A DNA stretch of 64,000 nt from Neobacillus massiliamazoniensis (GCF_001048695.1 NZ_CVRB01000001.1:992001-1056000); one strand, 5' to 3'; positions 44,774 to 53,813 are shown, numbered from the stretch's first letter. A program made the numbers and translations. The notes: generated by a model from the letters alone, not told the origin.

Positions 44774-45864
44774 AAAGCAAATTACTATACTGCCTCTGTA
44801 TACTTACAATACTAACAACTGGGTGTTCTGACCAAATATTTGTAGAAGATGTTTCCCTAACCCTAATACTTGGAGTAGATTTAGATGAAAAAGGGCACTT
44901 GGTTGTCTACATGTCTAGCCCTGTTTTTAGTAGACAAGCAAAAACAAAAAGAGACATATCCACTGTCAGATCCCATACAATTCGCGGCTCCAGAGAAGAT
45001 CTTAATACCACTGTGATGGGATTAGCATCAGGAAGTAAAACACAAATTATCTTAGTTGGAAAACGGTTACTTAAACAAAAACATTGGACACGTTATCTGG
45101 ATCCATTTTATCGGGATCCGAAAAATACTGTTACACCAAAAATTGTTGCAGTAGATGATTCTGTAAAGGAATTAATTTACTTTAACCCACAAGACAAACC
45201 AGTACTTCCATTTTATTTAACAAAATTAATTGATTCAGCAGCCGAACGAAATATTACAGTCAAAACCAATCTTCAGGAATTTCATGAGCAGATTTCGAGC
45301 AAAGCAATAACAGCCAGTATTTGTAGACTGAAAAAAACGAATAAGGTGTGGGTAACAGGTAGTGTTTTATTGGATGATACGGGCAAGTATAAATTAAGTA
45401 TCACACCAAGAGAAACCCTAATAATGCGTATTTTACAACGCGGAAACGTTGGGGAATTCCCCTTCACTATTTCAATTCCTATACAACCACATGATCGAAA
45501 GGAACATTGGTTAAGTTTTTCGACGATTGATAAGAAGGTAAAGACCAAAGTTATGTATGATCATGGTTATATCTTCGATGTAAATATAAAATTGAGAGTT
45601 GGTATAAATGAACGACTTTTTCCTGTAAGTGACCCGAAAATCTTGGAAAAGGGTATCGAAACGACATTAAAAAAGGAATTCGACGGGCTCATCAAAAAAA
45701 TACAAACTGCTGAGATTGATCCTTTTGGGTTTGGAATGTACGCACGAGCATACACCTACCCTGAATGGAAAAAGGTACAAAATCATTGGGGAGAAACCTT
45801 CTCAAATGCTAAAGTAAATGTGAAGGTAAATGTAATAGTATCCGGGTCTGGAACCGTTAAATAA
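44770..45864 (+). CDS. GerC-type spore germinant receptor lipoprotein, C subunit
   Basis: A 364-aa lipoprotein subunit. The signal sequence ends in the lipobox LTTGC at about residues 15-19 and is cut before the Cys for diacylglycerol attachment. The mature part has the Ger(x)C domains with DVSLTLILGVDLDEKG, SHTIRGSREDLN and the C-terminal PFGFGMYARAYTYPEW. The start is TTG with GGAGG, overlapping the B-subunit stop. It completes an A-B-C receptor operon of the gerA/gerB/gerK class. Confidence 0.94.
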   Translation: MKSKLLYCLCILTILTTGCSDQIFVEDVSLTLILGVDLDEKGHLVVYMSSPVFSRQAKTKRDISTVRSHTIRGSREDLNTTVMGLASGSKTQIILVGKRLLKQKHWTRYLDPFYRDPKNTVTPKIVAVDDSVKELIYFNPQDKPVLPFYLTKLIDSAAERNITVKTNLQEFHEQISSKAITASICRLKKTNKVWVTGSVLLDDTGKYKLSITPRETLIMRILQRGNVGEFPFTISIPIQPHDRKEHWLSFSTIDKKVKTKVMYDHGYIFDVNIKLRVGINERLFPVSDPKILEKGIETTLKKEFDGLIKKIQTAEIDPFGFGMYARAYTYPEWKKVQNHWGETFSNAKVNVKVNVIVSGSGTVK

Positions 45865-46066
45865 CTTAAAGTGAGTGGCTTTGCTACTGCGAACATGTAA
45901 AGCTTTATTGATAAGACCAACTTAATTGCTAGATTCGAAAAAATAACGAATAAGATCAGTTATTTAGAAAAAACACACATTATTGGGAAACTCAGCAGTA
46001 GAAGAAGGAAAAGTACCATATTTAATGGAATATATTGTATATATACTGGTGAAAGGAGTAAATTGT

Positions 46067-46657
46067 GTGATTGATAAAAGACGAACAAAAGAAAGTGACC
46101 ATGAAATAGATGATGCTTTACAAGAAATTACAGATACAACAATCTTACTGAATTTCCAAAAAGCTATTGTTAGTTTATACCCACATTTAATACCAATTCA
46201 CGCTTTTGCCTATTACGCTTGGGATGACATTATAATGCCATTATTTTATGAGATGGTTTATAAAACCTTTGCTTTTAAATATGGTATTGATGTCAAATAT
46301 AATGAAACTCATACCTATATTTATACACTAAGTTGCTATAAAGGGATTAATCATATCGAATGCGTGCCAAAGCATACTTCTTTTAAAGTTTTAATAAACG
46401 ATGAATGGATTGATATGGAAAAGAGCAGTTTGGAAGAAAAGGTCCTTGTGTTCAAGTCATTTGGGGATGGAATTTATTTTGTTACTGGTGGACTAGATGT
46501 TGAGGATGCTTATGATGTAAGTTTTGACCTTATTGAGGTAGACATTGTTTCTGCAAAGACAGGTTACCGTTCTAAAACAAGTGTATTTATTAATAAAGAA
46601 GAGTTAGAGTTTATGTTTGTAGCAGAAACATACGATGAGAACATACATATCGAATAG
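46067..46657 (+). CDS. Hypothetical protein, 196 aa
   Basis: Not recognised. Start GTG 46067 is preferred because GAAAGGAG precedes it by eight bases; the frame opens earlier, at 45983, without a site. The N-terminal half is helical with a moderately hydrophobic stretch (LLNFQKAIVSLYPHLIPIHA). The C-terminal half is beta-rich, with repeated Val/Ile/Phe strands and many Asp/Glu, ending in ETYDENIHIE. No known catalytic motif. Confidence 0.6.
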   Translation: MIDKRRTKESDHEIDDALQEITDTTILLNFQKAIVSLYPHLIPIHAFAYYAWDDIIMPLFYEMVYKTFAFKYGIDVKYNETHTYIYTLSCYKGINHIECVPKHTSFKVLINDEWIDMEKSSLEEKVLVFKSFGDGIYFVTGGLDVEDAYDVSFDLIEVDIVSAKTGYRSKTSVFINKEELEFMFVAETYDENIHIE

Positions 46658-46716
46658 ACAAAGAAACAAATAGATAGATGATATTAACTAGTATTGTTAA
46701 TAAAGAGGTGGCCCCG

Positions 46717-46950
46717 TTGGAATGGTTTAGAGTCTTTGCAATATTAGGGTTAATTTTTTTTATTATTGGGATTTCACAAGTCTATCTTTTAAAAAAAGAG
46801 TTGAAAAATATAGATAAAGAACAAATTATGCCGGATGAATTTGCAGATCAGTGGGAAAAAAGATTATCTTTGGGGAATGTTTTTATTATACTAGGGGCTA
46901 TTCTGGGAGGTATTGCTACCCTACTTCTTGATTTCAAATTTATTTTATAA
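46717..46950 (+). CDS. Small two-span membrane protein
   Basis: About 78 aa from TTG 46717 (GAGGTGG upstream); an ATG at 46678 gives 90 aa. Two hydrophobic segments (about EWFRVFAILGLIFFIIG and LGNVFIILGAILGGIATLLL) flank a charged loop with KKELKNIDKEQIMPDEF. Family unknown. A fragment downstream (about 46999-47087) encodes a similar last span. Confidence 0.55.
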   Translation: MEWFRVFAILGLIFFIIGISQVYLLKKELKNIDKEQIMPDEFADQWEKRLSLGNVFIILGAILGGIATLLLDFKFIL

Positions 46951-47355
46951 TTATTTAAAGCTTATTTTAATAGATTGTGAAACGATTCATTTACACTAAC
47001 GGGATTTCTTTAGGTGTCGTTCTGGGAGGCATTGGAACTATACTAAATATTATCTCCAAGGAATTGATCGCTATTTTATCTTTTTAAATGAGACTTCTAT
47101 CCACCTACTGACCCAACTCTAATTATGCGTTTTAAACAATGATGGTTCTGTATCTTTAGAACATACATATTATGCTTATGGAAACATTTCCACTTCAAAA
47201 CTAAGTCTAATAGACTCGTAGGAACATTTAATTTGGCTCGGAAAATCTTCTAATAAACTGGATGAAAACCTTATTGGTTTTCTAGAATTTCACAAATTAT
47301 CTTAAATAGTTGATTCAAGGTATAGTAAAACCACGAAACATTTAGGAGGTTAATT
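46951..47355. other. Intergenic region with a duplicated gene tail
   Basis: Bases 46999-47087 read ISLGVVLGGIGTILNIISKE and a short hydrophobic end before TAA. This resembles the last span of the preceding membrane protein and looks like a decayed second copy. The rest (47090-47340) holds nothing recognised. Confidence 0.4.
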
Positions 47356-48159
47356 ATGAACAAACCAAATGAGAAAAAGTTATTTTATGTTCTTGCAGCG
47401 GTAGTTTATTACATAGTCACTTCCATCGCAGCGCTACTACTAGGTATTATTCAACCCGCAACTCACATTCCGGAAGTAATTATTCAGCTTACCCAGTTCG
47501 GTCCAACCATTGGCGTTATAACAGTCATTCTTATTTTCTCCAGAAAGCTGAATCTTCATTTAGCAATTGGCTTCCGACTTAACTCTTTTGAGTTGAAACG
47601 ACTTCTCACTGCTGCTTTTTTGGTAGTTGTAATATTTGCACTGTCGATTGTTTGGTTCTTAATGAACGGTCATGATATTGTTTATTCGAGTCCTGGATCA
47701 TTGTCTCAGCCTTTTCTGATCATCTTGATTGCCCAGTTTATCGGCGCAGCTGGGGAGGAGTTTGGATGGCGTAGTTTTTTTCAACCATTTTTACAATCAA
47801 GACTTGGAGTTCTCTTAAGTTCTATATTAGTAGGTTTATTGTGGGGACTTTGGCACGTTGGAATCTTCGCTAAAGGGGCTGCATTTGCTGGATTCTTTCT
47901 GTTAATGACTATTGCCTTGTCAATCATTATGGGAGAATTGCTGCGCCATTCGAAAGGAAGTCATTTATTCATTTCCACAGCATTTCATGCACTGATAAAT
48001 ATTGGATTGCTGCTGCTCTTTAGTGAGGAAGATGGTGATGTCTATGCAATGGGAACCGTTGCCATCGTTTGTACAGCGGTTTCAATTGGCGTTTATTTCT
48101 TCAACAATTTTACCTCGAATGCTTCAAAGTTGAAGAATGCTTATTCAGGTGAAGTGTAG
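47356..48159 (+). CDS. CPBP-family intramembrane metalloprotease
   Basis: A 267-aa membrane protein with about eight spans, of the CPBP (CAAX protease/bacteriocin-processing) glutamic-type intramembrane protease family. Motif 1, Glu134-Glu135-x-x-x-Arg139, is in AAGEEFGWRSFF. Motif 2 is in LLWGLWHVGIF with His167. Motif 3 is in FHALIN with His211 and Asn215. These residues are complete. Substrates are unknown; relatives act in bacteriocin immunity or sigma-factor release. ATG with TAGGAGG. Monocistronic. Confidence 0.88.
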   Translation: MNKPNEKKLFYVLAAVVYYIVTSIAALLLGIIQPATHIPEVIIQLTQFGPTIGVITVILIFSRKLNLHLAIGFRLNSFELKRLLTAAFLVVVIFALSIVWFLMNGHDIVYSSPGSLSQPFLIILIAQFIGAAGEEFGWRSFFQPFLQSRLGVLLSSILVGLLWGLWHVGIFAKGAAFAGFFLLMTIALSIIMGELLRHSKGSHLFISTAFHALINIGLLLLFSEEDGDVYAMGTVAIVCTAVSIGVYFFNNFTSNASKLKNAYSGEV

Positions 48160-48363
48160 GAGAAATAACGAAATTATAAACTATTAGAGAAGATTGTGAA
48201 GGAATGTACTCAAGCTTAAACGGGTTAGGTTAATTGAAGAAGGAAAAAGTAGTTAAATAAGTGAAATAGTATGAATCGTTAATGATTCCCGTCAATTTTT
48301 TCTATATTTCCCCTAAAACACGAACGTTATGTTAGTATTTTTTAAAAATATTCACCATTTTTA

Positions 48364-48392
48364 TTGAAAAACTATTATAAGTTTGCTATATT
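48364..48392 (+). promoter_or_regulatory. Sigma-A promoter of the riboswitch transcript
   Basis: TTGAAA (48364-48369), a 17-bp spacer and TATATT (48387-48392). Predicted start near 48399, about 20 bases before the riboswitch P1 helix. Confidence 0.7.
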
Positions 48393-48417
48393 ATCAAAGT
48401 AATAATCATAAATATCA

Positions 48418-48492
48418 TTACTCGTATATGCTCGGTAATATGGTCTGAGTGTCTCTACCTGGTTCCCAATGAAAGAACTAGACTACGAGTTA
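48418..48492 (+). ncRNA. Purine riboswitch, guanine type
   Basis: A perfect 7-bp P1 (ACTCGTA 48420-48426 with TACGAGT 48484-48490). P2 is CTCGG with TCTGAG (one G-U), with the TAATATGG loop. J2/3 is GTCTCTACC. P3 is CTGGTTC with GAACTAG, with a CCAATGAAA loop. The specificity base in GACTA (48481-48485) is C, which pairs with guanine (adenine riboswitches read GATTA). The 3' part of the aptamer can pair with the terminator arm downstream. Confidence 0.92.
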
Positions 48493-48590
48493 AAGTATTC
48501 GGCTGCTGTTCGGCATTTTAGTGCCGCTGCTGCTTTATAATTTAGCTTAAGTTTTATTTTTTGCTTAATTATCAATACTTTGACTTTCGT

Positions 48591-48637
48591 AGGTCTAGAA
48601 GGTAGAAATCATTCTACATTTCTAGACCTTTTTATTT
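48591..48637 (+). terminator. Riboswitch-controlled intrinsic terminator
   Basis: AGGTCTAGAA (48591-48600) pairs with TTCTAGACCT (48620-48629), with inner GTAGAA-TTCTAC pairing and a T-rich tail. Its 5' arm with preceding bases (48588-48598) is complementary to CTAGACTACG (48478-48487) in the aptamer with one bulged G. Ligand-free RNA can therefore form an antiterminator, which gives an OFF switch. Confidence 0.82.
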
Positions 48638-48687
48638 GGACAAAACCATCGAGTGTATCAAACAACAAGAGAAAAGGGAGATTATTT

Positions 48688-49560
48688 ATGAAATTAAAGA
48701 GTTACGCTTCATTAGCAATTATTGCTGCATTGTTCTTATTAATTCTTGCAGGATTTATAACACCTTCACTATTTGAAACAAAAGTAGAAGGTGCTCAAAG
48801 GCCTATTATCATTCAAGGCCCAATGCCAATAGAAGCTGAAAAAATTGTACAAAGATTAGATAAAGTTAAAGAAGAAAAATCAGGATCTTTTGTATTTTAC
48901 AAAGGAACTCTAGACAAATATCCTGTAATTGTTGCTTTAACAGGGAAGGGAATGGAAAATACAGCAGCTGCTACAGCAGTGGCTATTGAAAAATATAATC
49001 CTATTGCAATAATCAATGAAGGAACATCAGGCGGTCATGATCCGAACTTAAACGTATCTGATATTGTTTTAGGTAAAAGAGTTACAAACATAGGTTCATT
49101 AAAAACAGAAAATATGGATACAAACCAAGGAATTGATCCAACGAAATGGATACCTATGGACTTAATGGCTTCTAAAGGAAGTGCAGGAGAAGATCCAAAT
49201 GCTGAAAACATCCGTTACTACGAAGGAGATAAGGATTTACTAGCAGCTGCCAATGCAGTAAAAGATACATACACTCTGGGTAAGGTCGTCGAAGGTACTA
49301 TAGGTTCAGCGGACGTATGGAATAATGAAGTTGATCGAATTAAATGGTTCCATACTAAGTATGGTACATCTGTAGAAGAAATGGAAGGTGCCGCCGCAGC
49401 ACAAATTGCCAAAGATTATGATGTACCATTCTTGGGTATCAGAGTACTATCCAATAATAAAACAAATGGCGGAAAATACAGCCCTGATACAGCAGCAGCA
49501 AATCAAGATTATGTTTATGAAGTAGTTAAAAAATATATATCAACTTTGTCAAGCAAATAA
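48688..49560 (+). CDS. Exported nucleosidase-family protein (MTA/SAH nucleosidase-like, PNP_UDP_1)
   Basis: A 290-aa protein with an N-terminal signal or anchor (about residues 8-28), so it acts outside the membrane. The body has the nucleoside-phosphorylase/nucleosidase fold with VALTGKGMENTAAATAVAIE, NEGTSGGHD and the ribose-site block VEEMEGAAAAQIAKD. The position of the catalytic Asp of cytosolic MTA/SAH nucleosidases (in I-S-D) reads LSNN, so the substrate may differ. Start ATG 48688 with AAAGGGAG. The guanine riboswitch and terminator ahead imply a role in purine salvage: exported enzyme splitting external purine nucleosides when internal guanine is low. Confidence 0.85.
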   Translation: MKLKSYASLAIIAALFLLILAGFITPSLFETKVEGAQRPIIIQGPMPIEAEKIVQRLDKVKEEKSGSFVFYKGTLDKYPVIVALTGKGMENTAAATAVAIEKYNPIAIINEGTSGGHDPNLNVSDIVLGKRVTNIGSLKTENMDTNQGIDPTKWIPMDLMASKGSAGEDPNAENIRYYEGDKDLLAAANAVKDTYTLGKVVEGTIGSADVWNNEVDRIKWFHTKYGTSVEEMEGAAAAQIAKDYDVPFLGIRVLSNNKTNGGKYSPDTAAANQDYVYEVVKKYISTLSSK

Positions 49561-49670
49561 TATGGAAAGCATTAACAATGGAAATAATTAATTCCCAGCC
49601 CTTACCCCGGTTCGAGTATCTGTAGGTAAAAGAAGTGCCTTCATTTTTGGAGGTTTAGTTGAGGAATCTT

Positions 49671-49700
49671 AGAGCTGTTTTACACAGCTCTATTTTTATT
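49671..49700 (+). terminator. Terminator after the nucleosidase gene
   Basis: An 8-bp stem, AGAGCTGT with ACAGCTCT, followed by ATTTTTATT. Confidence 0.72.
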
Positions 49701-49805
49701 GAATGCAGCTCATTCGTTTTGAGAATTAATCTGACAAAGGTGAAGTAAAATTGAAGCATGTTCTTTGTAATTTCATGAGGGTAGTTAAAAGATTAGTTTA
49801 AAGTA

Positions 49806-49836
49806 GGGAGTCGCACGCGACTCCCTTATTTTTTTC
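49806..49836 (+). terminator. Orphan rho-independent terminator
   Basis: GGGAGTCGC pairs with GCGACTCCC across a single-base-scale loop, followed by TTATTTTTTTC. No plus-strand gene directly precedes it. Confidence 0.72.
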
Positions 49837-49986
49837 TTAAGTAATTAATTCATTAATGAACATTACTATATTTGAAGATATTTAATGTTCAAAGTTTCGG
49901 CATTTCTTAAAAAAATCTTTTACAATTCGACAAAGTATGCAAGGATTTATGATAATGAATCGTTTTAGTAGTGAGTGGGGGAGAAA

Positions 49987-50481
49987 ATGATTAAACAACC
50001 GGTTGAAGATATGATTAAACATTCCCTTGAGAAATACGCCGACATGGTGAGGAAAATAAGCTTCCTGTATTTACGAAATCGAGATGATGTGGATGACGTA
50101 TTTCAAGAGGTCTTTCTAAAATTTTTGCAAAACAAAGTACCTTTCAAGAATGACCAGCATGAAAAAGCTTGGCTTATTCGTGTAACAATTAACAAATGCA
50201 AAGACCTTTGTAAAAGTTTCTGGCGTAAAAATATCGACATAATCGATGGGCATGAGATTGCTTTTGAAGATCAGGCTGAGAGTGAACTAATGCAAGCTGT
50301 GTTAGCCCTTCCAACGAAGTATAAGGACGTAATTTATCTTTTCTACTATGAAGGGTACACCGTGGTTGAGATTGCGAAAATGCTAGAACAAAAGGAGAAT
50401 ACCATTTACTCAAATTTACACAGAGCGAGGAAACTTTTGAAGCAGAAATTAGGAGATGATGCAAATGAATATACGTTTTAA
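49987..50481 (+). CDS. ECF-type RNA polymerase sigma factor
   Basis: A 164-aa extracytoplasmic-function sigma-70 factor. The start ATG 49987 follows GGGGGAG; the upstream GTG lies inside that site. Region 2 (about 10-75) has YLRNRDDVDDVFQEVFLKFL and EKAWLIRVTINKCKD. Region 4 (about 105-155) has ALPTKYKDVIYLFYYEGYTV and EIAKMLEQKENTIYSNLHRA. Its stop overlaps the following anti-sigma gene, the usual arrangement for a co-expressed sigma/anti-sigma pair. Autoregulation is likely but no promoter was resolved. Confidence 0.92.
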   Translation: MIKQPVEDMIKHSLEKYADMVRKISFLYLRNRDDVDDVFQEVFLKFLQNKVPFKNDQHEKAWLIRVTINKCKDLCKSFWRKNIDIIDGHEIAFEDQAESELMQAVLALPTKYKDVIYLFYYEGYTVVEIAKMLEQKENTIYSNLHRARKLLKQKLGDDANEYTF

Positions 50482-51637
50482 ATCTGCGATGAACCGCGTT
50501 AGGGCGGAGAATGACTTGATTCGCAATACCGAACAATTCTTAAAAGAAAACCTAAAAGAAAAAAGCAAACAAACAAATATTATGAAAGCAACTAGGAGGA
50601 TGTTTATGAAGAACAAATGGATTGCAGTCGCTGCATCAGCAGTATTAGTTATGGGTGGTAGCATTGGGGCTTACAAATACAACCAACACAAAAATACCCC
50701 AGTTTCGTACTTAAGTTTAGATATCAATCCAAGTGTAGAAATTGCTATAAATTCATCCGGTGATGCAGTAAGTGCAATATCATACAACCAAGATGGAGCT
50801 ACTATTCTAAAAGGAATTGATGTTAGTGGTTTAAGTGTAGAAAAGGCTGTAAATGAACTTGTGCAGTCTGCTGCTAACCACCATTTCATTGAAACAGATG
50901 GATCAACAGTTGTTTCTGTTACTTCTGAAACTAAAGATAAAGATGAAGATGAAGCAAAAATGCTTGAAAAAGATGCAGAGAAAGGAGTTAACGAAGCTTT
51001 AAAAGCAAAAGAGAAAGAAGCAACAATTGAAAAAAACAACATTGATCTTTCAAGACGTGATGAAGCGAAGAAGCTAGGTATCAGTCCAGGAAAACTGAAC
51101 CTTATTCAAAGATTGCAAAAGCTTGACCCATCTATCTCAGTGGATACATACAAAGATGCAAAAGTGAAAGACATTATGGCAGCCATTCATGAGAAAGAAG
51201 GAAAAGCCAAGGGAAACAATCCTTCAAACAATACCAATGAACAAAACAAAGACGATATCGCTAAAAACAATTCACAAATAGATGAACAAAACAAAGACAA
51301 TGACGCTAATAACAATTCACAAATAGATGAACAAAACAAAAACGGTGGCGCTCAAAAGAATTCAAAAATAGATGAACAAAACAAAAATGGTGGCAATCAG
51401 CTAAACAAAAATGGTAGCAATCAACAAAACAAAAATAGTGGCGCTCAAAATAATTCAAATATAAATGAACAAAACAAAAATGGCGGCAATCAACATAAAA
51501 GCGATGACGACAACCAAGGAAATGGCAATCAATCTTCAAGTAAGAGCCATTCCTCAGAGAAATCATCGTCAAACCAAAGTGTTCATTCTTCAAACAATAA
51601 TAATCAAGGTGAAAATGAAAGCAAAGGAAATCAATAA
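50465..51637 (+). CDS. RsgI-like membrane anti-sigma factor with Asn/Gln repeats
   Basis: A 390-aa single-pass membrane protein. The start ATG 50465 has AGGAG nine bases upstream and overlaps the sigma gene by 17 bases. Residues 1-50 are cytoplasmic and should bind the sigma factor. The span is about 52-70. The extracellular part opens with the RsgI-family block SYLSLDINPSVEIAIN (81-96) and continues with an EKAVNELVQSA helical region and charged segments. From about residue 250 it is a low-complexity tail with repeats of IDEQNKNGGAQ type, then Ser-rich sequence. It probably senses a wall or surface signal through the extracellular part, as proposed for RsgI proteins. Confidence 0.85.
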   Translation: MNIRFKSAMNRVRAENDLIRNTEQFLKENLKEKSKQTNIMKATRRMFMKNKWIAVAASAVLVMGGSIGAYKYNQHKNTPVSYLSLDINPSVEIAINSSGDAVSAISYNQDGATILKGIDVSGLSVEKAVNELVQSAANHHFIETDGSTVVSVTSETKDKDEDEAKMLEKDAEKGVNEALKAKEKEATIEKNNIDLSRRDEAKKLGISPGKLNLIQRLQKLDPSISVDTYKDAKVKDIMAAIHEKEGKAKGNNPSNNTNEQNKDDIAKNNSQIDEQNKDNDANNNSQIDEQNKNGGAQKNSKIDEQNKNGGNQLNKNGSNQQNKNSGAQNNSNINEQNKNGGNQHKSDDDNQGNGNQSSSKSHSSEKSSSNQSVHSSNNNNQGENESKGNQ

Positions 51638-51980
51638 GTGCATTAATTAGCACATCTATCACTTCTAGTTTCAGATATATGTTAATTAGAATTCGAAAAG
51701 TGGGAATTTTAATTAGTGCATTTTTTCGAATTGAAACTAAAAGGAGCATGACCGTCCAAGTGGCGGTCTTTTTTTGTTATTGAACTCCCAATAAGGCAGT
51801 TCCTTCTTGTACGAACGGAGCAGTTCAATAAGGAATAATAAGATGAAGGATATTTTATAAAGCTGGTCGAATATAACCCTTGTCCATATGAAAAAATAAT
51901 CAACTCTTTTTCCTTTAGGAGATGGCAGAGCAATTATTAAATAGAAAATAATAAATTTAAAAAAAGATGAGGGTGAAATA
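51638..51980. other. Intergenic region
   Basis: Holds a terminator at 51750-51776 and, around 51800-51830, a ttgtacgaacggagcagttc element related to short repeats in other gaps of this window. Nothing coding recognised. Confidence 0.4.
51750..51776 (+). terminator. Terminator after the anti-sigma gene
   Basis: GACCG pairs with CGGTC across a 9-base loop with partial inner pairing, followed by T7. Confidence 0.6.
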
Positions 51981-52943
51981 TTGAATATTTCAGTTTTAGG
52001 TTGTGGACGTTGGGGAACCTTTTTGGCTTGGTATGCTAATAAAGTTGGACACAATGCTATGCTATGGGGGAGAGAAAACTCAAGGAATTTCATTGGATTA
52101 AAAGAGACCAGAAGAAATGATTACCTTTCATTACCAGAAGATGTAGAACTAACAAACTCATTAGAAAAAGCCATATTATATGCTGAAATAATAATTATAT
52201 CCATTAGTGCTCAAGAATTACGTTCCTTTTCAAAACAATTAAGCTCATTAAATGCAATACAAGGTAAAACATTTATTTTATGTATGAAAGGATTAGAGGC
52301 TAATAGTGGTAAAAGACTTTCTCAAGTATTTGGAGAAGAGGTTGGAAAAAATATAAATACAGCCGTATGGGTAGGACCTGGACACGTACAAGATTTCGTG
52401 AATAATATACCAAATTGTATGGTTATAGGTTCTGAAAATATTGAAGTAACAAAAAAAATTGTACAAGAGTTGAATAGTGATTTAATTAGATTCTACTATG
52501 GGCAGGACCTTATTGGAAATGAGATTGGGGCCGCTACAAAAAATGTTATGGGTATAGCAGCAGGAATGTTAGATGGATTAAATTATAGCAGTTTAAAAGA
52601 TTCACTTATGGCAGGGGGGACAAGGGAAATCTCTCGTCTAGTTAGAGTAATGGGCGGAAATGATGTAACTGTATATGGATTGAGTCATCTTGGAGACTTT
52701 GAAGCAACATTATTCTCAGATAATAGTCATAATAGAAAATATGGACAGGCATTAGTTGAAGGAAAAAACTTTGGAAAATTGGCAGAAGGTGTTGCAACGA
52801 TAAAGGCATTAAAGGTATTATCCATCCAATATGACGTTCAACTCCCGATTTGTGATGCATTATATGAGATAATATTTGAGAGTAAGAATGCAGAAGAAAC
52901 ATTGAAAGATTTATTTTTAAGACCTGTAAAATTTGAGTTTTAA
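51981..52943 (+). CDS. GpsA-like NAD(P)-dependent glycerol-3-phosphate dehydrogenase
   Basis: A 320-aa dehydrogenase of the GpsA family. The N-terminal Rossmann motif is VLGCGRWGTFLAW (about 5-17), with CMKGLEANSGKRLSQVF in the place of the family's T-KG-E block and the catalytic Lys in GNEIGAATKNVMGIAAGM. The C-terminal helical domain contains VYGLSHLGDFEATLFSDNSH N-R-K-Y-G, where housekeeping GpsA has L-G-D-L-x-x-T-C. Divergence in these blocks and the lack of a der/engA neighbour suggest a paralogue with a different sugar-phosphate or lipid-precursor substrate rather than the housekeeping enzyme. TTG start with GATGAGGGTG. Confidence 0.82.
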   Translation: MNISVLGCGRWGTFLAWYANKVGHNAMLWGRENSRNFIGLKETRRNDYLSLPEDVELTNSLEKAILYAEIIIISISAQELRSFSKQLSSLNAIQGKTFILCMKGLEANSGKRLSQVFGEEVGKNINTAVWVGPGHVQDFVNNIPNCMVIGSENIEVTKKIVQELNSDLIRFYYGQDLIGNEIGAATKNVMGIAAGMLDGLNYSSLKDSLMAGGTREISRLVRVMGGNDVTVYGLSHLGDFEATLFSDNSHNRKYGQALVEGKNFGKLAEGVATIKALKVLSIQYDVQLPICDALYEIIFESKNAEETLKDLFLRPVKFEF

Positions 52944-53098
52944 TCCTATGCCATATCTCTTCTTATTAACCAAGGTTTCAGCATTGGATATGGTAGAATA
53001 TGGATGGTTATTTTTATCAAAAAGAGCATTATGTGAAAAATTTTACTCAAAGTAACAGGGTCGTTGAGTTTAATTTGAAATCACAAAAAATAAATAAT

Positions 53099-53126
53099 AA
53101 AGGCACTGAAATTAGTGCCTTTTAGT
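53099..53126. terminator. Bidirectional terminator
   Basis: AAAGGCACT (53099-53107) pairs with AGTGCCTTT (53113-53121). It serves the minus-strand gene ending at 53141 and possibly the GpsA-like gene. Confidence 0.72.
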
Positions 53127-53140
53127 ATCTTAATGTGCAA

Positions 53141-53719
53141 TCAGCAACTCTTAAACTTTTTGGGGAATTGTTCCACAATTCCATTCGATATTATATCCGC
53201 CATTTCTAAAGCTTCCAACTCAATTTTATCAAACACAGCAATACTTTCTTTAAAATCTCCTTGAAGTATTAATACTGCTTCCTGTGTAGTAAGTGCCAGA
53301 TGCTCGAAAAACATTTCTCTGAATTCATTTAGTGGTATAAAAGGATTTATTCTATTTAGAAATTCGGAAATTTCTTCACCATTTGCGTACCATTTTCTCT
53401 CTAAAGCTGCTACAGCTTTTTGATTGCCTGCTTTTGCAGCTGTGACAATTTCCGCAGCAATTACCAGGTGCGCCCTTATTAAGCTGCTGAACTTTGCGGC
53501 TATTTTATTTCCATAGAAAGGCTTTAGTAAATTTCCCATATCTGTAGCGTTCCGGAGAAGACGTGCGGTATTAGCGTCTAAATCAGGTAAACTAAAAGCT
53601 ATGCTATTGATCGTCAATCTTGTCCAGTATACGTGTTGTTCCCAGACTAAACGCCAGGCATTTCTTAACTTAACTTCCTGTTCACTTATACAAGAAGAGT
53701 TGAACCAAGGTTTATTCAT
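53141..53719 (-). CDS. Conserved all-helical protein, 192 aa
   Basis: The pattern VKLRNAWRLVWEQHVYWTRL then ATDMGNLLKPFYGN and the IRAHLVIAAEIVTAAKAGNQ helix suggests a small four-helix family seen in Bacillus and Paenibacillus. I know no verified function. A conserved Trp/His/Glu set (WEQHVYWTR) and HLVIAAE could form a metal site. ATG with AGGGGGTGA on the minus strand, own terminator. No operon partner. Confidence 0.65.
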   Translation of the reverse strand: MNKPWFNSSCISEQEVKLRNAWRLVWEQHVYWTRLTINSIAFSLPDLDANTARLLRNATDMGNLLKPFYGNKIAAKFSSLIRAHLVIAAEIVTAAKAGNQKAVAALERKWYANGEEISEFLNRINPFIPLNEFREMFFEHLALTTQEAVLILQGDFKESIAVFDKIELEALEMADIISNGIVEQFPKKFKSC

Positions 53720-53813
53720 GGTTTCACCCCCTTACCCGCCAATTTTATACTCAGTATATTCCGATTCAAAAAAGCGGCTTGTACGTTTCTAATTTATTGG
53801 GGAGGTTTTTTAA

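Larger units (their letters stand above)
49561..49986. other. Intergenic region with two terminators
   Basis: A hairpin at 49671-49700 (AGAGCTGT with ACAGCTCT, T-rich tail) and a second at 49806-49836. No gene lies between them. The second may be the end of a lost gene. Bases 49900-49970 should hold the promoter of the sigma factor; no sure ECF-type boxes were recognised. Confidence 0.45.

Noticed and set aside
48494..48535. The ggca-ttttag-tgcc hairpin as the riboswitch terminator
   Set aside because: Short stem without a T run; the hairpin at 48591-48637 has the T run and the complementarity to the aptamer.
52944..53060. A 35-codon frame after the GpsA-like gene (MPYLFLLTKVSALDMVEYGW and on)
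   Set aside because: No ribosome site, and it overlaps the expected terminator area; cannot be supported.
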